A stretch of DNA of 64,000 nucleotides, taken from assembly GCA_013398015.1 (NCBI GenBank), contig VZRR01010829.1, positions 561,733 to 625,732 of the forward strand, in the 5' to 3' direction. Below the pieces are notes generated by a model that made no database searches, was not told where the DNA came from, and saw nothing but the letters and a program-made list of their open reading frames with translations. Both the position numbers and the translations under genes were made by a program. The DNA is from Oreocharis arfaki (taxonomy: Eukaryota; Chordata; Aves; Passeriformes; Paramythiidae). Shown here one piece after another: positions 37,601 through 50,014 of the stretch (its first letter is position 1; every line of letters starts with the position of its first letter).

Positions 37601-40600
37601 GTTCATTTCCCTGCCCCCCTCCACTATGTAAAGGGAATGTAAACATGCTGTTCAAAATTCAGATGCTCTCAGTTGGCTTCCCAGATGTTTGAAGTTCAAT
37701 AGATTTCTTTTTTTTTTTTTCATAATTTCCTCTGCTTCTTCTTGTGAAGTGCTAAACAACCATTATTTCTTTTTGCCTGCACATTGAGATTCATCTGTAG
37801 GCTCTAAACTGCCTCAAAAGTGCTTCAATTTTGCATGAGCACTAAGCTGGGGACTGGGAAGCATTACCCACTGCTGAAGGCCCAGATCATTAAAAAGAGC
37901 ATGTAAATCCTCTGAACCAGAAATAAAAAGTGCACAGATTTTCTTTGTGAAGTCTCAACTGCTGCTTTAAGTAAGACACGAACCATTGGCATGGTTTTTT
38001 TCCTGGCTCTTGAAAAAAACTAAACCAACATCTTTTCTCATCTGCGTGTTCCTCAATCAAAAGAAGGCAAGACTGGGCTATGACCCAAAAGCTGGAGCTG
38101 CTAAGAGCTCACACTCTTGCTTTTCTCTGTGGACAACCTGTCCTCTTTCCATTCACTGTAAGCAGCACCAGCCAGGCAAGGAATTGTTCGGGTATTGCCA
38201 CCTGGGGTTTCTTAGTGTCAGCATGGCTTTTGGGCCAAGATGCTTCGAGTCACATTTGTTTCTGCTCCTAGACTTCAGCCTCTGTGAGTTCAGAAATTAC
38301 GATGCCCATCGTTAAATGTAAATATATATATTTTAGGGAGGTTTGCTTTGGAGTCCTGCTACACTGGGAGCTTATTGCTCTTCTTCCAGGAAAAAGGAAA
38401 AAAGAATGTGGCAACTGTAGGCACACATTGTTGTATGTGGAAGAGAGCAATGAATTTTGGAGCAATTTGTACATATTTGCAAAACCTGCTGTCAACCAGA
38501 AAATAGCCTTTGTTAAGAAACAAAGGGGGAGGTGTTTTTCTTTTATCTCTGAAGGGTTTATAGGCTGAGAACAAGCAATCCAATGCTGCTCTAAGGTATT
38601 AAACAGCAGTAGTTCAATGGTGATGTAAAGCAATCAGCTGCTGAGGTTGGCCAGGGGAGGAGATAGCAGAGGGGCTATTTTACCTTCTTCAAGGGAACAA
38701 ACCCACAGGGCTGTGCTGCCCACCCCCACCATGCTGGCTGGGACCAGGGCACATGGTTTGTTTTCCACCAGCATCCAAGAACTCTGTTTTGAAATCTTCC
38801 CTGCATCTTACGCAACTTGGTCCTTCAGTTGTTAATGGGAAAAGAACAAAAACGCCTTGTTTTCACTAAAGGAAAACAAAACCCAAACGGAATGCATGTT
38901 CTTTAATTCCAGTTCAAAGTAAAAACTCTCTGAAGACAGTTTGTGTAAGTCAGTCAGTTAAAAAATATTAGGGGAGCTGGGATTTTAGCTTAACTCCATG
39001 CCATTAGGTGGTAATTAGATAACATAGGTAGGCGATGCAAAGCTGTGCTAACTTGACATGGGTTTTGAAGCAATCTTGACTTTTTTATGCTGTTGCCTTT
39101 ATCTGTGTTAATTTGAGTGAAGAATATATCTGTTTCCTGAAGAGAAAGTTTTAAAGAGACCAAAAATAGCTGGAAGCCTCTAATTTAAATATTTAAGCTA
39201 ATATTTGTGGAAAATTGTTTGTGATCTTCATGCAGTCATTTCATATCTCCAGCCAGCCTCAATTTACGGAAAAGCAGTATATTGAGATAAAACCAGGTGT
39301 AGGCAGTCACAGTGTGAAGGATTACTGGGTGTAAAAGCTGTTTACTCTTTTAAACTATCTCTGGATATCTATCTGTCTATCTGTCTTTTGTTAAGATTAC
39401 AGGTACTCTATATAGAAAATAAGCTATAGGCAAAGTGTGCCATTCTGCAATCATCTCAGTCCCATTATGGTGCACAGAATACATTTTTCTCAGCAAGAAC
39501 TTTAATATTTGAAGCCATTCTTCTTGTGCATAGCCTATTTATTCATTTTTAAACATCAAATTCTATAGCTTAAGTACTCTGATATATTCGAGCAGAATAA
39601 CTCTCTGACTGTGAGGGATCCATCTCTGCAAGAGGGTAAATAAATTTAAATTCCTGCATAGCACTGGGGTTTTTTTTACCTTTGTAAAAAAATCATTTCA
39701 CCAAGTAAAGCAGACAGACACAGGTTGTTTATAGCGCCTGTGATGAGCAATTAAATAAATTAGACAGGTCGTTCCAGACTATTCATAAGTTAAAAGATCA
39801 TAATTCTTGGCTTTGGTCAATTAAATTTTGCTATAAAAGGTAGAAGGACAAAGGATTGCATAAAAAGAAACCAATCTATTTCCCTTTTATTAAATCTGTT
39901 TACAGTCATACCACTTTGACTTATGGTCTTGGCCACTTTCATGAAGCAAAAACTATGCTACTGTTTTAAGTATTTTTGGGGTGATACTTTGTTTGAAATC
40001 TTATGACAGGTGAGGAATATGAGAACTGAAAATGCTTTCATCCTTTTTACCAAACACTGTGGAGATGATCTGTCCCCTCCTGAAACAATTGCAAAACTCT
40101 GACCTTCTTTTTTTGGTATCTCCTTCCACCCTCATGTTTCACTATGAAAGTGTGTATACTCACATCCTTCAAGTCTGTCCTGACTGAGCAGCATTCATAA
40201 AGTATCCCTTCCCACCCCACTCCTACAGCTAATAGCTAGGAAAAGGGGCTGTGAATCAGAAAGCATGGCCTGTTTCAGACTGGCACTGATTTATGTCAAG
40301 ACTGCACAAGCCACCAAACCTTTTACCATGTCCAAGTTGAGGACCTGAGCAGGGACAGAACATGGTTGTCTAAGTGACGTGCTTTATAATTTGATTCTAT
40401 AGCAGCTCGTGTTTCATGGGTGTGCAGAGGAACCTCCCTACTCCAGAGCTGCTTTGCTGCTGGCTCCCCAAAGCCTCTTCTACACCAAACAGAAACACTA
40501 TCCCTGTCCTCTGTGTGCCCACCAAGCAGTGGGAAGGGAGATTTGGGGTCTCAATCACTTGGGGCAACCTGTGCCTGTTGAAGCAGGGAGGGAACCAACA

Positions 40601-42079
40601 GCACAGAATATCAGGTTTGTGGGGATGCTCTGAGAACTGACTTCACAAAATTGAATGTGTAAAGGGTTGTGAGTTACCTTTGTGAAAATGGGCTCTATTT
40701 CCATACTTATTTGCAGTGGCTGCGATATACCTGCATCTATATGCAGATATTACTGCAGTGTCTTTTTCCAGACCAGTAGGTCATGAAGTTCCATCTCCTT
40801 GAGAAATGTGTTCTTTGGCGTATGTGATTACTAATTAATGAAATACCTTTTGGGCAAATGAAAGCACAAAAGCACAGGAACCGTTTGAACTTCTACTTAC
40901 AGAGAAAACAAAGTATCCATGCAGCTTCTTAGAGTTTGTAAGTGCAGTTTACTCTTGCGACTAAGTAGTTCCTGTTTACTGTTCTGCCAGAGGGTTCAAA
41001 CACATACCAATGTAGCACTTTCACCAAAATTGCTCTGTCAAAGTCCTGAGGAGTATTTTCACACATCTTGGGTGTTAATATCAAATGCCGAACAGTCATG
41101 ACAGCCAAAATACATCAAAACTGTTTCTTGGTGGAATCATGCCCAGTGAGGTGGAGATATTACCTCTGTAACCTAGACTGACTCCAGGCTGAATAATTAC
41201 ATTTGATTAATTGATAATAATTTTCTGTTTTCTGATGTTTGTGGTGATCATTTATTGTCTTATGTAGTCTTATGTGGTCACAGAACCTTGAGATATTTTT
41301 TCTTCCCTAGAAAGAAATTAGTCTGATCAGCAAATCTGTTTCTTTTAAAATCATTGGGAAATTTGCCAATTACTTCAGTGGATGCAATATGGAACCCATG
41401 AGTTATAACTGCAGTTATCAATAATCTGCCGTAATATCTACAATTACATTACATTTGCATACATTAAAAAAGATAACATTTGTGCCTCTGAAGACCAGAT
41501 AATCTACCTCACAGTTTGTATAGCCAGCTAAGTTAAGCACTTAGGGACTGTGTGTATGAAGTGTGTCTTTGCTTGATTGTGTTTCTAGGATACAGTTACA
41601 ATAAAAGACCATGCATATAAGGCATGATTCCCTCTTCATTCTTCATGGAGCTTCCTTTTGCTCCATGAGGGGTATTAATTTGGATTTTGATGTACACCAT
41701 GAGCTGGTGCCTCTCCCCGTGCTTATTGAACTGCACACATTAGCAGCAGGCAGACTGAACAAGGTTCCTTTCACCCTCTGCCTCTCTCTGCCCATTAATC
41801 CCTCATAATGTGCAAATACAGAAATAAGTAAAGTTCTGGTTCCTTCCTACCCCTTTTCAGAGCCCAAGTTGTATTAGTCCCAGAAACACATTTATTTTAT
41901 TGAAATGAATGGCTGAATAAGCTGTTCTAGTAAGGAGGCAAAAATGGTGACTTATGGACAACCTACTTAATTCATTGGACTGAGACATAATTGCAGACCA
42001 GTTATGACAAATGTAATGAGCGTATTTTGTTGCTGTCTTTCATCCTGAACTAGACAGTAAACTACTAGGGCAAAAGAAT

Positions 42080-42155
42080 GTCTTAGTGTGGTTGTTGTGC
42101 TTTAGTCCAGCTGGTAACTGAGCCCCACACAGCCTCTCACTCACTCGCCAGGTGG
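42080..42155 (-). mobile_element. ERVL-type LTR, 3' end segment (left part of split LTR)
   Basis: The plus strand shows the reversed 3' end of a common avian ERVL-type LTR, recognisable by 'ccagctggtaactgagcccc' followed by 'acacagcctctcactcactc'. It stops near 42150, where a different LTR begins, and the rest of the same LTR resumes at about 42646. The family assignment is from memory of avian LTR sequence. There is no internal retroviral coding sequence, so this is a solo-LTR remnant. Confidence 0.7.
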
Positions 42156-42645
42156 TGTTGCCTTTACCTGGTCTTAAAATTAAGAACCAAACATAGTTAG
42201 GTGGAAAAAAGGGTTTTACCGTGTTATTTATTGAAGGATCCTTGTTGCAGCACTCCATCCCGGTGGAATGCTCCGAAATGCACCCTGGAATGCACACACG
42301 CACCCCCCAGAAAAGCACTTACAATTCTAGGCCTTACAAATTAGCATATCCATCAAAGATTCCCCAATGAGAAGCTCCTGTGAACCCCCCCGTCCTGAGG
42401 ACTCTTCCCCTTTCCTGGGCCTGTCTCAGTTTATGGAATGTGTTCTGGAGAGGACCTTGGTGTCTGGGGCATTCTGACCCCTGGCTGTGAGGCTCCCAGG
42501 ATGTTTGGTCTCTTGGTTTAACAAAGGCTAGGTTAGCTAACTTAAGGAATTATAAGTATGTGGGCTAAAAAGTATTAGGAATACATAAAGCTATATAAAA
42601 GAGTATATAGAAGGGGTGTAAAAGAAAAGGCAAAAAATCATCACA
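42156..42645 (-). mobile_element. Second solo LTR inserted into the ERVL-type LTR
   Basis: This 490-bp unit has LTR character on the minus strand. It begins TGTGATGA and ends GGCAACA (TG...CA bounds). An AATAAA polyadenylation signal lies at 42227-42232, and a TATA-like AT-rich stretch at 42591-42610. It sits exactly between two pieces of another LTR, so it inserted later. I could not see a clean target-site duplication. No gag, pol or env sequence is present, which suggests a solo LTR left by recombination. The class (ERV1 or ERVK-like) is uncertain. Confidence 0.7.
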
Positions 42646-42930
42646 GCATCAGTGAGATGGGGCTGAGAATCCAGCAGGTAAAAGTGAGGCAGCTCTTGGG
42701 TTGAGATAAAGGCAGTTTAATAGGTCAATCAGAAACCACACGAGCATAGCAGAACGAAGAATTTATTCAACACTTGGTGGGCAGGCTCCTTGGTTCCCAG
42801 GAAAGCATGGCTCCATCACAGGTGACTTGGGAGGACAAATACCACCACTCTGAACATCTTCCTTATTCTTCTCTCAGCTTTATACGCTGAGCATGTCATC
42901 ACATGGTCAGGGATATCCCTTTGGTCAGTT
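42646..42930 (-). mobile_element. ERVL-type LTR, 5' part (right part of split LTR)
   Basis: This continues the LTR interrupted at about 42150. Diagnostic plus-strand blocks are 'cagtgagatggggctgagaa', 'gggttgagataaaggcagtt', 'aggaaagcatggctccatca' and 'ggatatccctttggtcagtt', all familiar from solo LTRs across bird genomes. A minus-strand AATAAA is at 42762-42767. Similarity fades after about 42930, so the 5' end of the LTR is truncated or diverged. No viral genes are attached. Confidence 0.75.
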
Positions 42931-45900
42931 CTTTGTGGATTTATAGAAAGAACTAAGCATTCTAGCTGCCCACATTGCTGTTATTTCACTTCATATATGG
43001 TTGTTTTCATTGCTTGAAATAGGAAGATCTTGACTTTTTGGGGGTTGTTCCACCATCTAAGTGATTATTATGTAATTCTTGAAATGTGCTGCTTACTCAA
43101 GAGTCCAAAAACCCCCCACATTTTGTTGTGTATGTTCACCTGCTGTATTGCTTAGCTATATGAAGAACTAGACTGAAAAATTCCATGTATTTCTAAAGAA
43201 GAACGTAAGGTAGAAGATTTACTCTCTGTGACAAGACATTTTGTTACTTAGCACAGTGACAAAGTAGAATTGGCCAGTACCAGGTAGGTTATATGCATAA
43301 ATTATTGCTAATCTCTTAGTCTATGTTGTCCTAAGTATATTTGGGCAAACTATAGGGACTCATTTTATAAAGCAGCTTCTAATTTTGCTCTCACGGATTT
43401 TGCACTCACCAATAATCAAGCAATTTGATAAACAGTCGCCTGAATAAGAGGTGCAGCATGTCACATTGTCTGGAAATATTGAGACATCAGCTTTTTTCTC
43501 CTTTTTCCTTTTTTTTTTCTTTTTCACTCCTCTAGCTAATGTTTTTTGGTGTAGAAGCAGAAGCAGGTCCAACAGAGATAAGATGAAGATCTCTGTTTGA
43601 AGTCATAATGCAAGGGTTTTCCTGCACTTGGTGCCCACGTGAGACGGATGAGCAATACACTCCTGAATGAAAGCAGACAGAGTGTGCCAGCTCTGCTGTG
43701 AAATCTGATGTACAGCAGTGTGTCAGCTGGTAACAAGGCAGCTGCTATCTGAGATATCTCAGCAAATTGCAGGTTTTGCAATGTGGCCTGGAAAGGGATT
43801 TTCTGTTAGGGGTGATGGTGGAGTGTGCTAGCAGAGGGAATAAGATTGCAAGTTGGTACAAGAAGGGAAACGTGTCCCTTTGTGCTTGCCCCAGGGTCTG
43901 AAGGTGGGTGCATTTCAGCTGGTGAGGGTTTTCTCCTAAATCGATGTGGCTGTTTGTGCAATAAGGTGCCAGTGGGCAATGCTGGGAAGCAGTGGTGCAA
44001 TCAGCTCTGAGTTCTGGCCATGGGTCCTTATATCCCAGATGATCTTGTGGCACCACCAACTGGTTTGATACATTTTGAACTCTAGGAAAGATAGTTTACC
44101 TCAGAGATAAAGACACAATGGCATTTTTTGCTTGTAAGCAGAAAGAGGTAGAATTTATTTGCTGTGGAAAGAAGGTGTGCATCTCTTTGGTCATGGCAGA
44201 ACTATTGATACTACTCAAAGACCAAATTACTTTGAATAATCTGAAACCTGACAGTACTTCACAGCTGTCCTAAAAGACATTACCTGGAGTAGCTTGCTAT
44301 TTTGAGTTAGAAGGCATCTCAGGTGGTCAGAGATAAAAACTTCTGCCGGTTCATTCAGAGGAAGCAGCTATTTGTCATCTAGTTTTGTGTCTTCCACAGA
44401 CAATCAGAAAATGGCATTTGTGTCCTGAATGTTAAGACTATTTCATAATCATTATTAACCAGTATGGTCATTATGAGCCTGCTTGTTTTGGCCCTTGGGT
44501 AACAAAGTTCACTGCTCCATCGAGCTCTGTCATAATCAGCCTTATTATAAAAACATAATATTGTAACCTTCAAAAGCTCCCTGGGCTATTTCAACAAAAA
44601 CTGTGAGAATGAACTGAAGTAATCTTTAGCCTAACAGCAGTTGCTCTGGGAAAATATAACAACTTTTATGCATGTAATGTACATGCTCCCTCCCCACCCA
44701 CTTCAAGCTCTTCTCACCAGGACAAAAGACCCTCAGACCCCTTTTGGAGCCAAATTAGGTCATCAAAGCAGAGTAAGATTATAACATAATATTCACTGCA
44801 TATCAAATGCCCATGCACTCCTTTGGTTTCCACTCTTTAGAGTGCTGTTGCCATGTTTTGAGTATTTCATTTCAAGGAGCAGAGCTATTAAGTGTTTCCC
44901 CCAAAGTAGCTGATTATTCAGTGGCTAAAGATGTCAAAGATAATGTAATAAAAAGGGAGCTGGGCTCTGATAGTCTCTAGCAGGAAAATACATCTCATTA
45001 GAAGGCATTCCCACCAGAGAAGTCTGTGGTGTTCCATGCCTTAATTCCTTTCTGCTGCTAGGTTGTTGCCCAAGTTTGGGATGCAGGCAGCACGCAGCCA
45101 CAGTGACAGTGCACGACTGTGTGCAAACAGTAATTAATTGCTGGCTGCCTGAATGGAGCCTCTGTGAGGCTGGAGGCAAATCAAAGGGCTGGCCTGGTTT
45201 CCAGCACTTGAGGAACACGCCATGCAGTACAATTGGGAACATTCACTTTATGAATATCCCCTTGTAAGCCGTGTAGCAGGAGGCTGAGGGTAACTGGCCT
45301 CTACAGGCCTCAGCAGAAGGACCTGCCCTTTGGTGTTTGGTGATGGGGACAAACTGTGCATGCTCTGATTCCAAGGATAATTCAGTTCAGTTTCCTGGCA
45401 ATTCTGGAAAGAAAAAGAAAATCAATCTCACTGCACAGAAGATTTGTATGTGAATTTGTATATTCAAGGCTGTTTGCAAGGGTATGTTTTTGAAATGGCA
45501 ATGTTGTTCTCTACAAGCAGACATGCATTAGAAATTTGTCGATACTTGGGCATCATCAGCAAAGACCAAACATGCTGAGAAAAAGTGTAAGCACTCTCTC
45601 CCACGTCCACCCAGTAATTAAGAGCCTTTTGACCAGGCAGTGCATTTTGAAGCAGAGAAAGGGGTTGTGTCAGTATGAAGCACAGTGGTTGTCATTAGAG
45701 GATCCACACATTTTGCCAGCAATTCTCGCAGTGGTGTCTGAGACACCGCAAAATTTCCTTGCACTTAGAAGAAGCAAAAGAGCTTCCCCAGAGAGAGCAC
45801 TGTGTGGGAAATGTGGGCAAATATCAGTCTGCTTGGAAGGATGGCAAGTGGGTCACTGTTCTCGTGGGTGCAGCTGTGGGTTTGGAGGAGGTTTGTGCTG

Positions 45901-46561
45901 AGATGGGTTATAGAGGCCAGGGCCGGAGAGACTGTCAGCACTGAATTGTGTTTCACGGTGTTATAAATATCCCAATATCTGCAGCATATATGACAGTAGT
46001 AGTGCCTGTCTTGCAGCTTGCAATAACCATACTGCAGCACATGTGCTCATCATTACAAAGTATCAGCACATTTTCTGCAGTCCTAAAGTCCGTTTTCCTG
46101 GGCAGTACAGTAGCACAGTGAAAGGACTTCTACCTGTGCTGTGTCTGTCTAGAAAAAAGAGATGAAGTACAAAAGGGCTAAGGAAGTTGTATAAATTGAA
46201 TTACTATGTGGTTTTATGATATATCAAAATAAAACTGGTCTGGAATATCCCTTGATGTAAATTGTCCTAGAGATGTGGTACAATTTCTATTAGCTGAGGT
46301 GCGGTTCCCCTGATTTGTCTCAAATACGTGCTGTATGTGATAAAAGTCAAAACCTCAGCAATTACTTTTTCACTCACCCACATCTCTCATTATGCAGATA
46401 AAGTGGGAGGTTTTTTCCCTTTCCATCCTGATGACAGTCTGTGTTGCCAACTAGATATTTGTAGAGACCTGTAAGGACTCCCGGCAACTCTGCAAGCAGA
46501 TTTCTATAACTACACTCTTTTTCTGTCCCAGCACTGACCAGTGTTCCTTGCACCCTGACAG

Positions 46562-46705
46562 GTCTGATTGTCCGGGAGGTCAGCATTGAGATTTCCCGCC
46601 AGCAAGTGGAGGAGCTCTTCGGGCCGGAGGATTACTGGTGCCAGTGTGTTGCCTGGAGCTCCGCAGGCACCACCAAGAGCCGGAAAGCCTACGTCCGCAT
46701 TGCAT
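46562..46705 (+). CDS. UNC5C: UNC5C exon 3: second half of Ig1
   Basis: This 144-bp (48-codon) exon completes the first Ig domain, part of the extracellular ligand-binding region of the netrin receptor. In UNC5 family members Ig1 also takes part in FLRT binding, as established for UNC5D. After the shared Gly codon it reads LIVREVSIEISRQQVEELF, then GPEDYWCQCVAWSSAGTTK, and ends SRKAYVRIA plus the first base of a Tyr codon (T|AT). The F-strand motif DYWCQC supplies two cysteines. With the two in exon 2 they can form the two disulfides seen in UNC5 Ig1 structures. The acceptor is ttccttgcaccctgacag|GTC and the donor is GCAT|gtgagt. Entry and exit are both phase 1, so skipping would keep the frame. 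Near-identity to mammalian UNC5C, as recalled, indicates strong constraint. Confidence 0.97.
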
Positions 46706-47029
46706 GTGAGTGCTTTGGTGTGCAGCTTGGGCTGGTGGTGGATGGGTGCCGAGAAGTGCAATCCCTGCCGTTTGAGGGAGTTATTTAGTTTCCAACCACT
46801 TAGGCTCTGTGTTTTGTGCAGTTATTGATGCATGCTGAAAGTGAGGCCTTCAGAAATATTCTCAAGAGTTTCAGTTTATTCTCTTCTTAAGGGCTAAACC
46901 TCATTCTTCTCCTATGTGTGGCATCAAAACCAGTGTTTATTGAGTACAGCAGTTTTATGTTCCAATAAAAGTGAAACTAATGAGAAGGAACCTTAACAAA
47001 GCTATGAAAAGAGGCGATAGCTGTTCTTT

Positions 47030-47715
47030 TCACAGACCCACTGAATGTTTGAGTCTGGAAGGCACCTTTGGACATCATCTGATCTAAACCTTGGCTCAAG
47101 CAGGGCCACTTAGAGCTGGTTATCCATGACCGTCTCCAAATGGCTTTTGAATATCTCCAACAAAGGAGACCCTACCACCTCTCCGGGCAACTTGTGCCAC
47201 TGCTCGGTCACCCTCACAATGAGAAGGTGTTGCCTGATATTCAGAGTGAACTTTCTGTGTTTCATCTTCTTTCCATTGCCTCCGGTCCCATCACTGGGCT
47301 CCACTGAAAAGAGCCTGGCTATGTCTTTGTTGCACTCTCCTATCTGGCGTTTATACACATAGAGGGAATCCCCCTGAGCCTTCTCCTCTCCAGGATGAAC
47401 AGTCCCATCTCTCTCTCAGCTTTTTCTTGTTGGAGAGATGCTGCTGTGTCATCTTTGTGGCCCTTTGCTGGACTGCCTTCAGTATGTCCATGTGTCTCTT
47501 GAACTGGGGAGCCCAGAACTGGTCCCAGCACTCCAGATGTGACGTCACAAGGGCTGAATGGAGGGACAGGATCAGCTGCCTCACCTGTTGTCAATACTTT
47601 TTCTGTAACACAGCCCAGGACAGCATTAGCCGTATTTGCTAACATTTGCCCATTTCTGACTCATTATCGGCTTCATGTCCACCAGCACACCCAGAAAAGA
47701 ACCCAGGTTCTTTTC
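47030..47715 (-). mobile_element. CR1 LINE fragment, about 690 bp, 3' part
   Basis: This is the longest CR1 copy in the window, inverted relative to UNC5C. Plus-strand blocks typical of a reversed CR1 include 'accacctctccgggcaact', 'cctctccaggatgaacagt', 'ccctttgctggactgcctt', 'ggagcccagaactggtccc' and 'cagcactccagatgtgac'. Its 3' terminus is at the low-coordinate end, about 325 bp downstream of the exon 3 donor. The minus-strand frames at 47110-47358, 47340-47645 and 47351-47584 lie in it. They are remnants of the element's 3' coding and untranslated region with no intact reverse transcriptase. The high-coordinate (5') boundary is approximate. Confidence 0.92.
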
Positions 47716-49896
47716 TGTAAAGCTGAAAATATATATCACTGCAGTCAGATAATAAAGCTGCTGTTCCTTAGCAAAGAAAAAAGTGTGTTTAGCATATCAT
47801 GTGATCAGTTTGGTAATATGAGTTTGAAAGTGGTCATCTCAACCCTCGTGTTCCATCATTGTTATTCATGGCTACTAACCTCAGTATTTATTTGGAACCA
47901 TTCCCAGCTTAGACCCCAAGAACACAGGGCAACCAGTTCCCTGAAAACAGATCTTCATTTGACTGTACAAATATTTAATGTTCATTAATTTTCAAAGAGG
48001 TGCTTTTCTTTGTAATAGAGTACACACTGGGGACTCCCATTTCTCTTTCACATGATGAAATACTGTTCTGTATAATAGGAACAAAATATATCATCTAGAA
48101 CTGCCTCTCTTCCACTGCTTTCACCTCAGCAAAAACACATTTTGCGAGAAAAGGTCATTAGAAGTTGAATTTGCAGCGTACTTACATTTCCTGCACTGTG
48201 CCTAACAATTTATAATGGGATAAGAGAATTCTTCCAGCCAAATAAACCTTTTCACAGACACATTAGAGGAAGGAATCTTTGTCATTATAACTCTCCATTA
48301 AGGGCTTGATTCTCCTTCTGTTCTTGAAAAAGTAGTACTTTGTTAAATCCTCAAAGAGGAGGTACCTTCTGTATAAACATCCAGATACAAATCTAGGAGG
48401 TGCCTTTTAAATACCCATTTTTGAAAGCTTTTATTCCAAGTAACTGACTGGGAAAAGGGACCTGTACTTTTGAGTACAGGCCTACCCTCAGAGAAGAATT
48501 TCCCCAGGGCTAAGGGCAATTAAAATTATTGTACAAGACAGTCTTCCTGCAAAAGCAGAAATGCCATTACATGTGTGCATATTACTTTCCCGTGGCAGGA
48601 AGCTTTTCAAAACTTTGAGGATTTTCTTTTTTTGTACTGAAACAAAAGAGAGTGATTTCAATCCTTTTTTTCTTCCAAGAAGTCAGCACTTCAGAGAGGC
48701 TTAGCAATGTTTGAACAGGTTTTTTAGATTATGACTCTGCAGTTAACTTATTCAGTAGATTTTCATGTCCTGCCAGGTAGCCCTTGACAGATGACCATTA
48801 AATTAACACAGTTTGGAAGTATTTTACGTATACTTAAGTGTATTTTACTTGATATTTAAGTAACTTTAGTGTGCTGGCATACCTGTGCACCTAATTTCTA
48901 TATAACACATAATCATTATGTGTGAATGCAAGCTATTTTATATCAACTGACATTTCTTCCCAGGTGTTCACATTTCTATTGAAGGTGCTCATAATATAGA
49001 GCTTGCTTGCTTTTCTTACTATATTTTGGAAAGAGGGGAACAATCAGTTCAGTGATTTTTCCAGAGTCTCAGTGGCTCTTTTTTTTTTCCCCAGAAAGGT
49101 CTAATTAAATAAACACCAGGAAGTTTTATAGCCCCGTAACTCAAATGTGGCTTTGTATTTTACTGAAGTTTTTTTAACCTCTTGTCCCTGAATTTGGGGT
49201 TCTTGGACAGCTGTGGCATAGGCAAGTCACTTAGACTCCTTGGGATTAAGGGCTGAAGTATTAATCCTTCAATCTGCAGATTTTAAACCAGCAGCAAAAG
49301 CACATTCCCTGCAAAACTATCCACGCACAGATTTCTATAAATTTCTCAGGTAACTCAGCCTATTTTTTAGGAACTCAGACAGATGGTGTGGGGAATATGC
49401 CTTACTTTCTGATGCTATTTGGTCTGCAAGATCACTGTTTTAAACTCAGTGTTTTAAACTCAGTTACACCAACACTCGTCTGTATTCACAACTTCGACTT
49501 CTTAGGACTGAACCTGCACTAGCAGTATAATAGTTGTTTTGTAATAAACTTTCAACACAGCTGGTTAAGTACTCTGATGGTTACACATGGGGCTGGGATA
49601 CAACGTAGGGTCTATGCAGTATTTATTAATCCAGGCAATCAAGGATGTCCAAAAGGAACAGAAGAGGCCATCTCTCCTCATCAGTCTGTAGCTAGAGCTG
49701 CTTATTTGTCACCAGTGCAGTCTTCCCTTTTAATTGGCACGAGAGTGAGCACTGACGCCTTTAGGAAAGGTGAGGGGCCAATGAAGCGTGTGAACTGCTT
49801 AATTGGAATTATTTATCTTAATACCCGAACCTGGTGATTTTATCTTGGCAGGTGCAAATGTAGCATAACTAGCAATATCTGGCACATTAAAAAAAG

Positions 49897-50014
49897 CTTC
49901 TCTCCTCTTTCTTTCTCTCTCCTCATCTCTCTCTCCTTCTCTCTCTCTCCTTTCTCCCTCTCCCTGTTCATCTCCTTCTCCCTTTCTCCTTATCCCCTTT
50001 CTCTCTTTTCTCCC
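49897..50014 (+). repeat. 118-bp polypyrimidine (CT-rich) tract
   Basis: Nearly uninterrupted C and T, with a handful of purines (in ctcatctc, ctgttcatc and ttatcccc). It is a low-complexity CT-rich repeat on the sense strand of intron 3. Such tracts can bind PTB-type splicing regulators in RNA or form triplex structures in DNA. Neither is shown here. Confidence 0.9.

Larger units (their letters stand above)
27968..46561 (+). other. UNC5C: UNC5C intron 2
   Basis: This 18,594-bp intron is bounded by gtgagt after exon 2 and ...ccctgacag before exon 3. It interrupts a Gly codon in phase 1, in the middle of the first Ig domain. It holds a CR1 fragment in + orientation (31500-31713), the nested LTR pair (42080-42930), a (CTG)6 run, a (TG)9 run and an AT-rich segment near 39700-39860. 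No additional exon is supported. The longest frame, 184 codons at 31294-31848, runs through the CR1 fragment and is not a gene. Outside the listed elements I see nothing assignable. Confidence 0.9.

Noticed and set aside
47110..47645. Minus-strand frames of 77-101 codons
   Set aside because: They lie wholly in the CR1 fragment and are decayed element sequence, not an independent gene.
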